From the NCBI RefSeq assembly GCF_046058945.1, contig NZ_CP175511.1, forward strand, positions 1,364,001-1,428,000: a stretch of DNA of 64,000 nt, read 5' to 3'. The stretch is from Brochothrix campestris. GTDB taxonomy: Bacteria; Bacillota; Bacilli; Lactobacillales; Listeriaceae. Below, piece by piece: positions 52,115-61,369 of the stretch (position 1 is the stretch's first letter; the number at the start of each line of letters is the position of its first letter). Below the pieces are notes generated by a model. The model saw only the letters and a list, made by a program, of their open reading frames with translations. It was not told the DNA's origin and searched no databases. Both the position numbers and the translations under genes were made by a program.

Positions 52115-52146
52115 CGTTTATCCTCCTTCGTTCAATTAGCCCATTA

Positions 52147-54414
52147 TCAATTCGCGTTTAATGCATTCAAGAATGCTGCGAGTTGCTCTTCTGAAAACTG
52201 ACCTTGACTGAAACTAACAATCCCTCTTAATGGCATATTTTTTAACATCGCTGCACCTAAATCGAGCGCTTCTGCTTCAAAATCCATTTCTGCAATGTTA
52301 AATGGCATCTCCAGTTGTTTAAAAAAGTGCTGCGCGGTTTCACGTGTTGCTGGATGACACATAATATCTCCGACCGTCGAATTACGAGTCATCGCTACCG
52401 GCAACGGCTGCGTCGATGTCACATGTACCGTTTCACGGAGTTCAATCACTGCGGATGAACGACCGACTAGCAACGCGAATTCCCCCGTCTCCACATGCCA
52501 ATCATTGATGCTTACATCGTAATAACTAAACGCACGCTTGTCTAAGGTTAGCGTGACCGTTTTTGTTTCGCCTGGTGCTAACCTTACCTTCGTAAAGGCC
52601 TTTAATTCTTTTAACGGACGAATGACCGTGCTCTGTAAGTCTTGCACGTACAACTGCACAATTTCTTGCCCTGCTCGCGCCCCACTATTGGCGATTGTCA
52701 CTGCTACCTCGACTGTCTCTTCATCGGTTAATGCCGTGCGATTAACGCTCATTTGTTGATAATCAAACTGCGTGTAACTAAGGCCATGACCAAACGGAAA
52801 GAGCGTCTCCATTGCTTTCGCTTCATAATAACGATAGCCCACAAAAAGTCCTTCATTGTAATCAACCACATCATTTGCACCTGGGAAGTTAAGGTGTGCA
52901 GGTGTATCTGCTAAACGCAAGGGGAAGGTTTCGGCTAGTTTCCCACTCGGATTCACATCACCGTACAGTAAATCACTCACTGCCCCACCAGCTGCTTGCC
53001 CACCTAAATACGCCTCCAGAACAGCATCAACCTTGTCAATCCAAGGCATTTCAATCGGTGCCCCATTACTTAATACAACAACGATACGCTCATTAACGGC
53101 ACTTAAACGTTCAATCAACTGCAGTTGGTTAGCTGGTAAGCGCAAATGTTGACGGTCATAGCCTTCTGATTCATAGCGGTCTGGCAATCCAAGAACAACA
53201 ACGAGTTGATCCGCGGTTGTTGCCATTGCAACAGCTTCTGCTATCAATCCCTCATCGCTATCATCTGTTGCAAGTTCATAGCCTTGGGCATAACTGACAG
53301 TTGCCAAAGGTGCGGCGCTTTGCATTTCCGTTCGAATTGTTTCGACCATTGTTGGATTGATTTTTGAACTACCGCTCCCTTGGTAACGTGGTGTCTGTGC
53401 TAATTCACCAATGATGACCACATCACGTTCTTTGCTCAATGGCAGCAAGTCCGCTTCATTTTTAAGTAAGACCATACTTTCACTCGCCACGCGACGGGCT
53501 AATTGATGATGCGCTGCTAAATCGTAAGGGGCTGGATTCGCTTGTGGCTTCGTCATCTCAATGAGACGCAGCACCCGTTCAGCCGCTTGATCGACCACTG
53601 CTTCATCCAAGCTCCCATCTTCAACTGCCGCCACGATTAGACTGTCTGAATAACCATTGTTAGCCGGCATATCGAGTTCTAACCCTGCTTTCAAAGCAGC
53701 GACACGATGATTAACCGCCCCCCAATCCGACACAACAGCTCCTTCAAAGCCCCATTCATCACGTAAGATGGTTGTGAGTAAACGCTCACTTTCTGACGCA
53801 TATTCACCATTTACACGGTTATATGAACTCATCACCGTCGCTGGTTGTGCCTCTTTGACAACTGCTTCAAACGCCGCTAAATAAATTTCACGCAGACTGC
53901 GTTCATCAACTCTAGCATCGATTGTCATCCGTCGTTCCTCTTGGTTATTGACAGCAAAATGTTTAAGCGATGTTCCCACTGGATGTGTTTGAATACCCTT
54001 TACTTGTTGTGTCGCCAGTTGGGCTGCTAAGAGCGGGTCTTCTGAAAAGTACTCGAAGTTCCGCCCACATAACGGTGAGCGTTTAATATTTACGCCTGGT
54101 CCGAGTAAGACTGAAATTTGTTCCGACACACAGGCTTCACCGAGTGCCTCACCCACTTCAAATAACAACGCCTTATTCCACGATGCAGCCATTCCTGCCG
54201 CTGATGGAAAACAAATCGCAGGTACACTGTCGAACACGCCGAGGTGATCATTTGCATCTGGCCGCTGTTTACGGAGCCCATGTGGCCCATCCGTCACCAT
54301 AATCGATGGTAGATTGAGTCGTTCGATTCCTTTAAGATGCCAAAAATCTTGCCCTGAACAAAGACTCGCTTTTTCTGCTAACGTTAATTGTGACACTATT
54401 TGTTTGATAGTCAT
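52147..54414 (-). CDS. GH3 beta-glucosidase
   Basis: The 755-residue enzyme has an N-terminal TIM barrel (MVTDGPHGLRKQ, LLGPGVNIKRSPLCGRNFEYFSEDP), the nucleophile Asp in AVVSDWGAVN, a second alpha/beta domain and a fibronectin III-like domain (VEVAVTIANSGARAGQEIVQLYVQD). It lacks a signal peptide, so it acts on imported disaccharides. A final stretch of about 80 residues (NSTVGDIMCHPATRETAQHF) is an extra helical tail found in some lactobacillal GH3 proteins. A cre site lies upstream. Confidence 0.93.
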   Translation of the reverse strand: MTIKQIVSQLTLAEKASLCSGQDFWHLKGIERLNLPSIMVTDGPHGLRKQRPDANDHLGVFDSVPAICFPSAAGMAASWNKALLFEVGEALGEACVSEQISVLLGPGVNIKRSPLCGRNFEYFSEDPLLAAQLATQQVKGIQTHPVGTSLKHFAVNNQEERRMTIDARVDERSLREIYLAAFEAVVKEAQPATVMSSYNRVNGEYASESERLLTTILRDEWGFEGAVVSDWGAVNHRVAALKAGLELDMPANNGYSDSLIVAAVEDGSLDEAVVDQAAERVLRLIEMTKPQANPAPYDLAAHHQLARRVASESMVLLKNEADLLPLSKERDVVIIGELAQTPRYQGSGSSKINPTMVETIRTEMQSAAPLATVSYAQGYELATDDSDEGLIAEAVAMATTADQLVVVLGLPDRYESEGYDRQHLRLPANQLQLIERLSAVNERIVVVLSNGAPIEMPWIDKVDAVLEAYLGGQAAGGAVSDLLYGDVNPSGKLAETFPLRLADTPAHLNFPGANDVVDYNEGLFVGYRYYEAKAMETLFPFGHGLSYTQFDYQQMSVNRTALTDEETVEVAVTIANSGARAGQEIVQLYVQDLQSTVIRPLKELKAFTKVRLAPGETKTVTLTLDKRAFSYYDVSINDWHVETGEFALLVGRSSAVIELRETVHVTSTQPLPVAMTRNSTVGDIMCHPATRETAQHFFKQLEMPFNIAEMDFEAEALDLGAAMLKNMPLRGIVSFSQGQFSEEQLAAFLNALNAN

Positions 54415-54434
54415 TATCGTTTCTCCTCCTTTAA

Positions 54435-54448
54435 TGTTTGCGCTTTCA
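54435..54448 (-). promoter_or_regulatory. cre (CcpA) site ahead of the GH3 gene
   Basis: On the minus strand TGAAAGCGCAAACA matches every fixed position of the cre consensus TGNAANCGNNNNCA. It lies 20 bases before the GH3 start codon, downstream of any promoter, so CcpA would act as a block to transcription of the GH3-GPH operon. Confidence 0.8.
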
Positions 54449-54538
54449 CTCTTTAATAATAAGATTAATTATGTTACATTTATAGTATATTTCTACGTTT
54501 TTTAGTATAGAACAATGCTAATTAACATTAAGAGCTGA

Positions 54539-55753
54539 TTGGAGGTTTTTGTTACGCGTAAACGTGCCCATGTTATCGAACTGCTTCAGACATTGACCGA
54601 CTTCCCTTTCACACTCCTATATCATAGTGGGAAGTGGCAATGTTTTGAAAAAGGAAAGGAACAAAACAAACTGCAACGTCCTGCCTTTATCGATCGGATT
54701 CAACCGTCACTCAGCAATGGTAACAAGCCAGAATTGTATATTTCGCCACTGTTAGAACGGTTTATTTTCATCGATTTAGTGCCGCATTTAGATGCCCGTT
54801 TAATCGTCGGTCCTTTTTTAACCGCGCAACTCACACCTGAAACGTTACAGTTGCTCAGCAATGCCCAACCAATCAATCGTCGCAGTCAATTGCCATCTTA
54901 TTATGCGCAGTTGCCTTGCTTAGATGTCACTAAACAGTTTGCCCTCATCCAGCTGATTTACACGATTATCTTTGGCAAGCCCCTTAAAAGTGAAACTATT
55001 TTAATTACCGATTGTTGGTTGCCACCCACAGACGACACCAAAGACAGGCAACAGCTTGAAGCAACCGCGACCCGACCAAACAAACGCTCGTTTGGGATGG
55101 AGCAACATTATTTAGCCTTGATTGAGCAGGGAAAAACCGATTACCTCAAGCTCTTGCTTAATCAAGGCCCGCTGTTTTTGGATGAGTCTGTTGGTCTGCT
55201 CGCGACGAGTAGCCTCCTCCGACATTATAAGAACATCGGGATCGCCGCTGTTTCACTTGCGACGCGGGCAGCCATTAAAGGTGGCCTTTTTTCAGAACGC
55301 GCCTACGAACTGAGTGATGGCTACATTCAACAACTGGAAAACTGCCAAACGATTGCCGAAGCAGACCAGTTAATTAAAATCGCCCTGCTCTTATTTACCG
55401 ATGAAGTGCGACGCTGTGTTAACAATCATTTATCACCCCATATTATTAAAACCGTTCATTATTTAAAAGCACATCTGTACGAAGAAGTTACCGTCAATCA
55501 GTTAGCTGCTGACCTGCAATTATCACCAAACTACTTAGCGACCTGCTTTAAGCGCGAACTCGGTGTGTCTGTGCTAACACACCTTCATAAACTGCGGATT
55601 GAAGAAGCCCAATTGCTCATTGCAGCCCATCAAGACAGTTTATTAGAGATTGCGCAACGCCTAAAATTTCATGATCAAAGCCATTTTACCCGCGTGTTTA
55701 AACAACATACCGGGATGACACCACGAACGTATTTAAATGAAACATTATGCTAA
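54539..55753 (+). CDS. AraC-family regulator of the GH3-GPH cluster
   Basis: The protein of about 404 residues carries a C-terminal AraC domain (HYLKAHLYEEVTVNQLAADLQLSPNYLATCFKRELGVSVLTHLHKLRIEEAQ, then IAQRLKFHDQSHFTRVFKQHTGMTPRTYL). The N-terminal 290 residues resemble YSIRK-type regulators. It diverges from GH3. The start is unclear: TTG at 54539 is the only standard codon near the front, and GGAGG lies just inside that frame. Confidence 0.85.
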   Translation: MEVFVTRKRAHVIELLQTLTDFPFTLLYHSGKWQCFEKGKEQNKLQRPAFIDRIQPSLSNGNKPELYISPLLERFIFIDLVPHLDARLIVGPFLTAQLTPETLQLLSNAQPINRRSQLPSYYAQLPCLDVTKQFALIQLIYTIIFGKPLKSETILITDCWLPPTDDTKDRQQLEATATRPNKRSFGMEQHYLALIEQGKTDYLKLLLNQGPLFLDESVGLLATSSLLRHYKNIGIAAVSLATRAAIKGGLFSERAYELSDGYIQQLENCQTIAEADQLIKIALLLFTDEVRRCVNNHLSPHIIKTVHYLKAHLYEEVTVNQLAADLQLSPNYLATCFKRELGVSVLTHLHKLRIEEAQLLIAAHQDSLLEIAQRLKFHDQSHFTRVFKQHTGMTPRTYLNETLC

Positions 55754-55756
55754 CAC

Positions 55757-55801
55757 AAAAAAGGTAGGAGTGTCGTTGACTAACGACCTCCTACCTTTTT
55801 C
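55757..55801. terminator. Bidirectional terminator after the AraC gene
   Basis: AAAAAAGGTAGGAG pairs with CTCCTACCTTTTT, with an inner TCGTT/AACGA. It separates two convergent genes. Confidence 0.88.
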
Positions 55802-55836
55802 GGCTAAGCTAAAACGGTGAATATATCAAAGCAGTC

Positions 55837-56628
55837 TTATTCAGCTGCTGATACCCACACTTTTTTCTCAGCGATATCATAAATTTGTTCGAACTCGTCT
55901 TTATCGTAACTATCCAAGCGATTAAGACTATTTTTCGTTAAATACATCCCCGGAGCAATTGAGAAAGAACCCCGGGTTGTGCTAATTTGTAGTTTATTGC
56001 CCTTTCTCGTCTTTAAAGTAGTTGAAGGCAAACAGAACGCCATTAAAGCATCATGATTTTCACCATCATAAAAGATGAAGTCATCTGCTTCTTTACGCTT
56101 ACAGGCTTTAATACTCTGAACTTTTGAAAAAGCCATTTCTCCAATTCGACCCGTGCGATTAATGCTAATTAGCGTCTTTAATCCGACAAACCCATGCTTA
56201 CCTGATTCAAAGTGAATTGTATCCCACTCTGCTTCAGTAATTTCAGTCACCACTAGAGTTGCTCGCTCCGATGGTGCAAAATCAGACAGTAGCGCGCGTT
56301 TCGTTAGGACACGATAATAGAAAGCATCACCCGCAGCACTCAGAACATGATAGACACGGTATTGTTTCACTTTAAGTGGCGTCCTTTTCACCTTTGGTTC
56401 ATGATAACCGAGGCTTGCTTGCTTAATTTTTTTAGGTTCCTGTTGATCAAGTTCCTTTTCTAGTTTATTGATGACGTCACTACACTTAGCGATACGTTGG
56501 CATGTTTCACAGTCAGCCGTTGAACCCGGCGGATGCTTAAAATCAAGCGGTTCGTGTTCGTCATAGAGATCACCTAAAATGATAAAGAGGCGTTGCTTTT
56601 CTTTTTTGATGGTACGTCTATCTCTCAT
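55837..56628 (-). CDS. Uncharacterised protein with cysteine cluster
   Basis: I do not recognise this 263-residue protein. An N-terminal helical part (DRRTIKKEKQRLFIILGDLYDEH) leads to ADCETCQRIAKCSDVINKLEKEL, a C-x2-C-x5-C cluster near residues 42-50 that could bind zinc, then a lysine-rich linker. The C-terminal 150 residues are mixed alpha/beta (RVLTKRALLSDFAPSERATLVVTE, SFSIAPGMYLTKNSLNRLDSYDKDEF). Composition is like its neighbours. The N-terminal layout is reminiscent of gene-regulatory proteins of phage or Gram-positive elements, but this is only a resemblance. Confidence 0.7.
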   Translation of the reverse strand: MRDRRTIKKEKQRLFIILGDLYDEHEPLDFKHPPGSTADCETCQRIAKCSDVINKLEKELDQQEPKKIKQASLGYHEPKVKRTPLKVKQYRVYHVLSAAGDAFYYRVLTKRALLSDFAPSERATLVVTEITEAEWDTIHFESGKHGFVGLKTLISINRTGRIGEMAFSKVQSIKACKRKEADDFIFYDGENHDALMAFCLPSTTLKTRKGNKLQISTTRGSFSIAPGMYLTKNSLNRLDSYDKDEFEQIYDIAEKKVWVSAAE

Positions 56629-56742
56629 CGTTATCATCCCTTTGCAGTTAGTGTTAACACTAGTTTACCATGACTGTCTCCCCTTTTCAGCCACAAAAAA
56701 ACAGTGTGGCTCAATCCGACTGTTCGAAGGAGCCCCGCTGTA

Positions 56743-57105
56743 TTATTTGAAATCATTAAGATAAATTTCAGTATTGCCACCATGGTCATCGATTTGATGA
56801 CGCGCAATTAGAAAATTAAAATACAGCGATACTGTTAGTAGAAAGGTTAATAAAACCAATCCAGATTGGGAAATCAATAAAAAACGCTGTTTTTTATATG
56901 GCTTCGTTAATACAAGTGCTAACATTAAAAAAATCAGCAAGACCAGTATAAATTCAACTGCAAAATAAATAACAGCATAATCCAAACTTTTGGTGTAATT
57001 ATCATATTCGTCAATATAATAGCCTGAAATATAAGTCATCGCTGCTGTGGCGAGAATTGCGATTACACTCAAACCACCAAGACAAATACTTACGATTCGT
57101 TTCAC
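56743..57105 (-). CDS. Small three-helix membrane protein
   Basis: This 120-residue protein has hydrophobic segments at about 5-27, 44-66 and 74-98, with a short extracellular loop rich in D and Y after the first. It starts with GTG after GGGGGTGG. The tail (ARHQIDDHGGNTEIYLNDFK) is hydrophilic. No family is recognised. A weak hairpin with seven T (about 56695-56730) follows it. Confidence 0.6.
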   Translation of the reverse strand: MKRIVSICLGGLSVIAILATAAMTYISGYYIDEYDNYTKSLDYAVIYFAVEFILVLLIFLMLALVLTKPYKKQRFLLISQSGLVLLTFLLTVSLYFNFLIARHQIDDHGGNTEIYLNDFK

Positions 57106-57229
57106 ACATCCACCCCCAACTATCTTACTAAAAATTATACAGGATGTAAGGATAGATAGCTTATCATCGCTTTCGTTTAGAGCGTGAAATGGCGGATGTA
57201 TGACGATTCGGTGACAATAGCTCTTTCGT

Positions 57230-58519
57230 TTAATCTCTAGTTTTTATTTCTTTTGATAATAACTTTTGATCGAATCGTTTGAAAAAGGGATAGTAAATAA
57301 GCACAGCCAAGGCAAGATTACCTAGCGCCAACACTGCTGCCCGCCAATCCATACCGGTTGCCAACATCGCTCCCAATGGTGCTGGTAACGTCCACGGCAC
57401 AATGGCAATGGGATAATCCACGATGTTAAAGACGACCATCGCCAAGTAAGTTGTGGTTCCCATCACTAGTGGTGCCAAAATGAATGGAATGGCCAAAAAT
57501 GGATTCATCACTAGTGGCACACCAAAAATAAGCGGTTCATTAATATTAAACAGACTCGGAACGAGCGTAAACCGTCCAATTTTTTTACAGAAGGCCGACA
57601 TCCCCACAACCGCCATTAACAGCGCTAACGCAAGTGTAGCACCCGCGCCACCAATCCAGACAAACCATTGAAAAAATTGTTCCGTTAAAAAATGTGGAAT
57701 TGGTTCATTAGCTGCAGCCGCATTCATGTTGTCATTTAAATGAGCAAACCAAAACGGCGTTAGAAGCGGTTTGGCTAAAATCATACCATGAATACCAAAG
57801 AGCCAGACGATTGTAATCAGTAAAATCGGCATAATCACCGCTAAAAAGGAATCCCCTGCAAAGTACCTGATTGGACTAAACAGCCACTGCAGCGTGCTGT
57901 TCAAATCGAAGTGCAACACGACCTTTAGCACCCAAGTACTAATAATGAGCAACGTTCCTGGAATCAATGCCACAAACGAGTGAATCACGGCTGGTGGTAC
58001 ACCCGCTGGCATCTTAATCACCCACTTTTTTGCGATGCAAAAGCGAACCAGTTCAACCGTTGCAATCGACAGCACCATTGCCGTAAAAAGACCATTGGCG
58101 CCGAGGTTTGTAAGTGGTAAGACCGTTCCAGTAATAGTGAGACCGACTGCTGCCGATTGCTCGGTGCTAATTGTTGCGGGTGTCACCGCCGCCATTAAAA
58201 ATGACAACACGGCTAACACACTTGTCGATGCCCGATCGATACCATATTCATCACATAAACTAATCGTGATGCCGATACAGACGTAAATTGACATTAGATC
58301 AATCGTCACATGCATCGGTAGCCGTAAACTCGTTGCATATGGTGCAATCACTGACTCCCAACCAGCGATTGGTAAATTGAGTACAATGATAAAAAACGAC
58401 CCAATAATCGTTACGGGAATCACTACACTCATCCCGTTACGAATTGCTGTGATGTAACGATTGCCCGCTATCTTTCCCATTTGTGCGACGATTTTATCAG
58501 AGCGCTTCAGCTGTTCCAT
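57230..58519 (-). CDS. PTS cellobiose-type EIIC permease (CelB), orphan
   Basis: The 429-residue EIIC has the lactose/cellobiose family pattern: KIAGNRYITAIRNGMSVVIPVTIIGSFFIIV, FGIHGM, and FNINEPLIFGVPLVMNPFLAIPF with the conserved NEP. No EIIA or EIIB gene is nearby, so it depends on soluble components encoded elsewhere. It could serve the phospho-beta-glucosidase at 20-21.6 kb. Cytoplasmic ends are basic, as usual. Confidence 0.92.
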   Translation of the reverse strand: MEQLKRSDKIVAQMGKIAGNRYITAIRNGMSVVIPVTIIGSFFIIVLNLPIAGWESVIAPYATSLRLPMHVTIDLMSIYVCIGITISLCDEYGIDRASTSVLAVLSFLMAAVTPATISTEQSAAVGLTITGTVLPLTNLGANGLFTAMVLSIATVELVRFCIAKKWVIKMPAGVPPAVIHSFVALIPGTLLIISTWVLKVVLHFDLNSTLQWLFSPIRYFAGDSFLAVIMPILLITIVWLFGIHGMILAKPLLTPFWFAHLNDNMNAAAANEPIPHFLTEQFFQWFVWIGGAGATLALALLMAVVGMSAFCKKIGRFTLVPSLFNINEPLIFGVPLVMNPFLAIPFILAPLVMGTTTYLAMVVFNIVDYPIAIVPWTLPAPLGAMLATGMDWRAAVLALGNLALAVLIYYPFFKRFDQKLLSKEIKTRD

Positions 58520-58641
58520 TAGCCTTCCCCCTCTTTCGTTTGATAGCTTTAGTATAGAGGTGAGATTGCACGATACACAACTGATAGCTGTTGACGATTA
58601 TTGTTTTTTTAGATTGCTACTTTTATAAACTTATTTAATGC

Positions 58642-58670
58642 AAAAAAAGAGCAACGATAGATAGTTGCTC
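58642..58670 (-). terminator. Terminator after the Gfo/Idh gene
   Basis: GAGCAAC-TATCTATC-GTTGCTC is followed by seven T on the minus strand. It lies about 60 bases after the oxidoreductase stop, with the relic repeat between them. Confidence 0.85.
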
Positions 58671-58683
58671 CAAGTTTACAAAT

Positions 58684-58720
58684 AAACGCTGTTCTAGATT
58701 GTGACAACTTGCTTGCTCTT
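58684..58720 (+). repeat. Relic of the repeat 5' module
   Basis: CGCTGTTCTAGATTG and GACAACTTGCTTGCTC match the 5' module of the composite repeats (26 of 32 bases against copy A1). No hairpin units remain. It runs opposite to the Gfo/Idh gene, so it breaks the sense-orientation rule of the other copies. Confidence 0.6.
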
Positions 58721-58732
58721 AGCTAAGACTCT

Positions 58733-59641
58733 TTACTCAATCCCAGCCGCATTCAACATCCGTTCACACAATTCATGTGATTGCACGATGCTTGCAGCAC
58801 TGATGCACGCCTCTTTTGTTTTAACGGCGCCGATAAAGGCACGAATCATCGGATCAAACCCTCGTTTATGGAGGGTTGTCTCCCAATCTGTGAATTTCTG
58901 CGTTGTGCGCGTGTTCCCGGCAAACGTTTGATACTGCACGAGGTCATCTAAGCGTGTTGTGCCTGTTGGTGTTTGGACTTCCATGATTTCGGAGTTAACA
59001 CCCGCTTCAAAATTGACGGAGACACTGCAACTTGTTGTTGCTGTTTCAAACGTCACAACGGCTCGTTGAAAACCACCGTCTTTGAGAACAATGTTTGAAC
59101 GAAAGTCAGTCACCACATCATCGATTAAATAAAGGGCGGTGTCTAACGAATGGATGAAAATATCATAAATTGTGAAACGTACTGGCGCACCCGGTTTATT
59201 GGCGCGGGTTTTTTGAACATTAATCATTCTTTTTTGCGGCAGTGCCTTTAATTGCTGTACCATTGGTGCAAAGCGACGATTGAAGCCGGCCATTAAAAGC
59301 AGGCCTTTTTGTTGCGCTAAAGCGACTAACTCCGCTACTTCGGTCGCATTTTCACTGATTGGTTTATCCACAAACACATGAATACCTGCGTTCAAAGCCG
59401 CAGTAACAAAACGTGCATGCGTGTGCGTCGCCGTATGAATAAAAATCGCTTCAATCCCGCTTGTAAGCAGAGCATTATGGTCGGTATACAGGTGCTTAAC
59501 ACCGTATTTTTGACCTAACTGTGCTAATTTTTGCGGATCGCGTGTGCATAAATGCCATTCAATCTCGTCTTGCATTGCCATTGTCACTGGCATATACGCT
59601 TTTTGGGCAATTCCACCTAATCCGATAACACCTATTTTCAT
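58733..59641 (-). CDS. Gfo/Idh/MocA-family oxidoreductase
   Basis: The 302-residue protein has an N-terminal Rossmann domain (MKIGVIGLGGIAQKAYMPV) and the family motif VDKPISENATEV, where a D replaces the usual E of EKP. The C-terminal domain is complete. Such enzymes oxidise or epimerise sugars with NAD(P). It resembles the virulence-factor MviM subgroup. The substrate is unknown; it seems to be transcribed alone. Confidence 0.88.
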   Translation of the reverse strand: MKIGVIGLGGIAQKAYMPVTMAMQDEIEWHLCTRDPQKLAQLGQKYGVKHLYTDHNALLTSGIEAIFIHTATHTHARFVTAALNAGIHVFVDKPISENATEVAELVALAQQKGLLLMAGFNRRFAPMVQQLKALPQKRMINVQKTRANKPGAPVRFTIYDIFIHSLDTALYLIDDVVTDFRSNIVLKDGGFQRAVVTFETATTSCSVSVNFEAGVNSEIMEVQTPTGTTRLDDLVQYQTFAGNTRTTQKFTDWETTLHKRGFDPMIRAFIGAVKTKEACISAASIVQSHELCERMLNAAGIE

Positions 59642-59777
59642 TATGAGCCCTACTTTCTATAAGTGAATTTATTACGTTGCCCTTTAAGTATACCTTACAC
59701 AGCGATGATTGTGTCGACTTTAGCGCCTGTCAATTAACCGTTTAAACAGATGAAAGACGCTTATCTTTATTCGATTA

Positions 59778-60527
59778 TTACTCATTATTCGAATAAGCTA
59801 AATCACTACGAAGAAGGGCTCTTATTAATTTCAATATAAAGGCCGTTGTATAAGTGTTCTCAATATAATAAGGGATGTACGACATCATTTGTTCAATCCA
59901 TTTGTCGTTTTCATAATCCATTAAAATATGTTCTTCACTTTGTATTTTTTTACTTAGACGATATAGTTCTTCTTCGGTCGTAAAAAGCCATGCTAACATT
60001 CCATCATGAATAACAATTCCCTTTGAAATTATTTCAAAAGTATTGTCTGCTTTTAATGCCCAATCCAATGTTTTTTCAATGTTTTCACTGTTGTTCAGTT
60101 GTAATTGATCATAAAATGGCATCCTATTTTGCTCTTTTGTAAGTTGCTGGACTAAATCCGCTTTGGTGGCCACTTCCGTATGATACCAATCTGTTAGCTG
60201 AAGCATGTCTTCAAAAAAGACTGTTGTACTCAATTTAAGTATTACATTTTTTGGATAGTAATAACTTTTAATTTCCCCATTGCTCATTGTCGTCCTTTTG
60301 ATAGCACTATCGATTTCTTTTATAAGATAGTTTATTTCATGAAAACCGTAATTCCCCCAACTCCCAGATACTTTTGCATCATTCGCCTTCCGTACCCCCA
60401 ACCAAATAAGGGCATATACTTGTGAAGGTGTTAACCCCTCTAACCAACGTTGAATCGCATGAATAATCTTTGTTTCCTCTTTTGTTAACTCTTTTGCCAA
60501 ATTATATTTTATACATTCTGCCTTCAA
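59778..60527 (-). CDS. C-terminal piece of the broken gene, 249 codons
   Basis: The piece is helical and acidic (LTKEETKIIHAIQRWLEGLTPSQVYALIWLGVRKAND, then a WYHTEVATKADLVQQL region) and ends SDLAYSNNE. No family recognised. The apparent TTG start has no ribosome site and the frame stays open 20 codons upstream. AT-rich compared with the neighbouring metabolic genes, as expected of acquired DNA. Confidence 0.55.
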   Translation of the reverse strand: MKAECIKYNLAKELTKEETKIIHAIQRWLEGLTPSQVYALIWLGVRKANDAKVSGSWGNYGFHEINYLIKEIDSAIKRTTMSNGEIKSYYYPKNVILKLSTTVFFEDMLQLTDWYHTEVATKADLVQQLTKEQNRMPFYDQLQLNNSENIEKTLDWALKADNTFEIISKGIVIHDGMLAWLFTTEEELYRLSKKIQSEEHILMDYENDKWIEQMMSYIPYYIENTYTTAFILKLIRALLRSDLAYSNNE

Positions 60528-60587
60528 GAGTTCAAGTAATTGAGCACTAACAATCTCCGTCCATAATAAAATGACCTCCGCAGCTTC

Positions 60588-60932
60588 TTAAACACATGTA
60601 ATTTTAGGGCGACATAAATATTTATGTACTTCCCATTCTTTCATCTTTTTAGCTGTAATGTTAATTTCATAATGAACCTCCGCAAGCAGGAATGAATAAC
60701 TGTCTTTATCTTCATCTTTCGTAAAAGCTTCTAATTGAGAACAAGAGGCAACCGTTATCAGCTGCTTATTAAACAAGTCAGATAATCGCTCGGTATTCGT
60801 TTCTGTTGCTGTCTTTTCATACGTGCTATAGGCTGGAATAACCGCACCTAGACCAACATTTGCTTCTTGCAAGAGCACAGCAATTAGCAAACGGTCTCTC
60901 ATCGAAACCGTTTGTAATTCAACACTCTCCAT
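60588..60932 (-). CDS. Middle piece of the broken gene, 114 codons
   Basis: The piece reads MESVELQTVSMRDRLLIAVLLQEANVGLG at the front and KEWEVHKYLCRPKITCV at the end. Its ATG overlaps the end of the first piece. Either the shift is a mutation or the overlap is a natural coupling. Not recognised. Confidence 0.5.
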   Translation of the reverse strand: MESVELQTVSMRDRLLIAVLLQEANVGLGAVIPAYSTYEKTATETNTERLSDLFNKQLITVASCSQLEAFTKDEDKDSYSFLLAEVHYEINITAKKMKEWEVHKYLCRPKITCV

Positions 60933-61362
60933 GTGGTTTATTTTCTTCTAAATAGGCTTTTAAAAGCGAACGTTTTTTTTCGTCTGCAAGCTGACAATTT
61001 TCACAAGCACATGTTTTTTCTTTCGCCTGATAAATGATGTGCTGACATTGACTACAAACCAAATCGGGCTGCCAACTAGCCTTACTCGCACGGCTTGGTA
61101 ATTTAGCATTAAGGTTGCTCTCACAATACACACACTGTGCTTCTACTTCTACATTTGGGAGGCATCTCACGAGTGAATTTGGCTTAAGCTCAATCTGCTG
61201 ATGCACTAATATCCGTTCGATTTTTTCATCTGTAAAATAATATGCATTTAGTAGTGCAACGATACTCGTAGTTTCATAATTTACCAGCGGATTAAACGGT
61301 GGCAGCGGTCGTAGTTTCTCCGCCGTAATTTTAAATAATTCGATAGAAAGGTCCCCTTTCAT
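60919..61362 (-). CDS. N-terminal piece of the broken gene with zinc-ribbon cysteines
   Basis: At 147 codons it holds three CxxC pairs: QCVYC near residue 93, VCSQC near 117 and ACENC near 133. These would form one or two zinc ribbons. The front (LRPLPPFNPLVNYETTSIVALLNAYYF) is probably a helical domain. AAGGGGAC lies before the ATG. Family unknown. Confidence 0.6.
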   Translation of the reverse strand: MKGDLSIELFKITAEKLRPLPPFNPLVNYETTSIVALLNAYYFTDEKIERILVHQQIELKPNSLVRCLPNVEVEAQCVYCESNLNAKLPSRASKASWQPDLVCSQCQHIIYQAKEKTCACENCQLADEKKRSLLKAYLEENKPHGEC

Positions 61363-61369
61363 TTAAGAT

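Larger units (their letters stand above)
59778..61362 (-). pseudogene. Probable single broken gene (about 530 codons) in three pieces
   Basis: Three reading frames follow each other on the minus strand. The second and third are in the same frame: after the TAA at 60588-60590 come 20 sense codons (EAAEVILLWTEIVSAQLLEL) without a usable start or ribosome site, leading straight into the third piece. The first and second overlap by 14 bases with a +1 shift. One frameshift plus one nonsense change in a zinc-ribbon protein explains this best. The alternative, three separate small genes, needs a TTG start with no ribosome site for the third. Confidence 0.6.
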
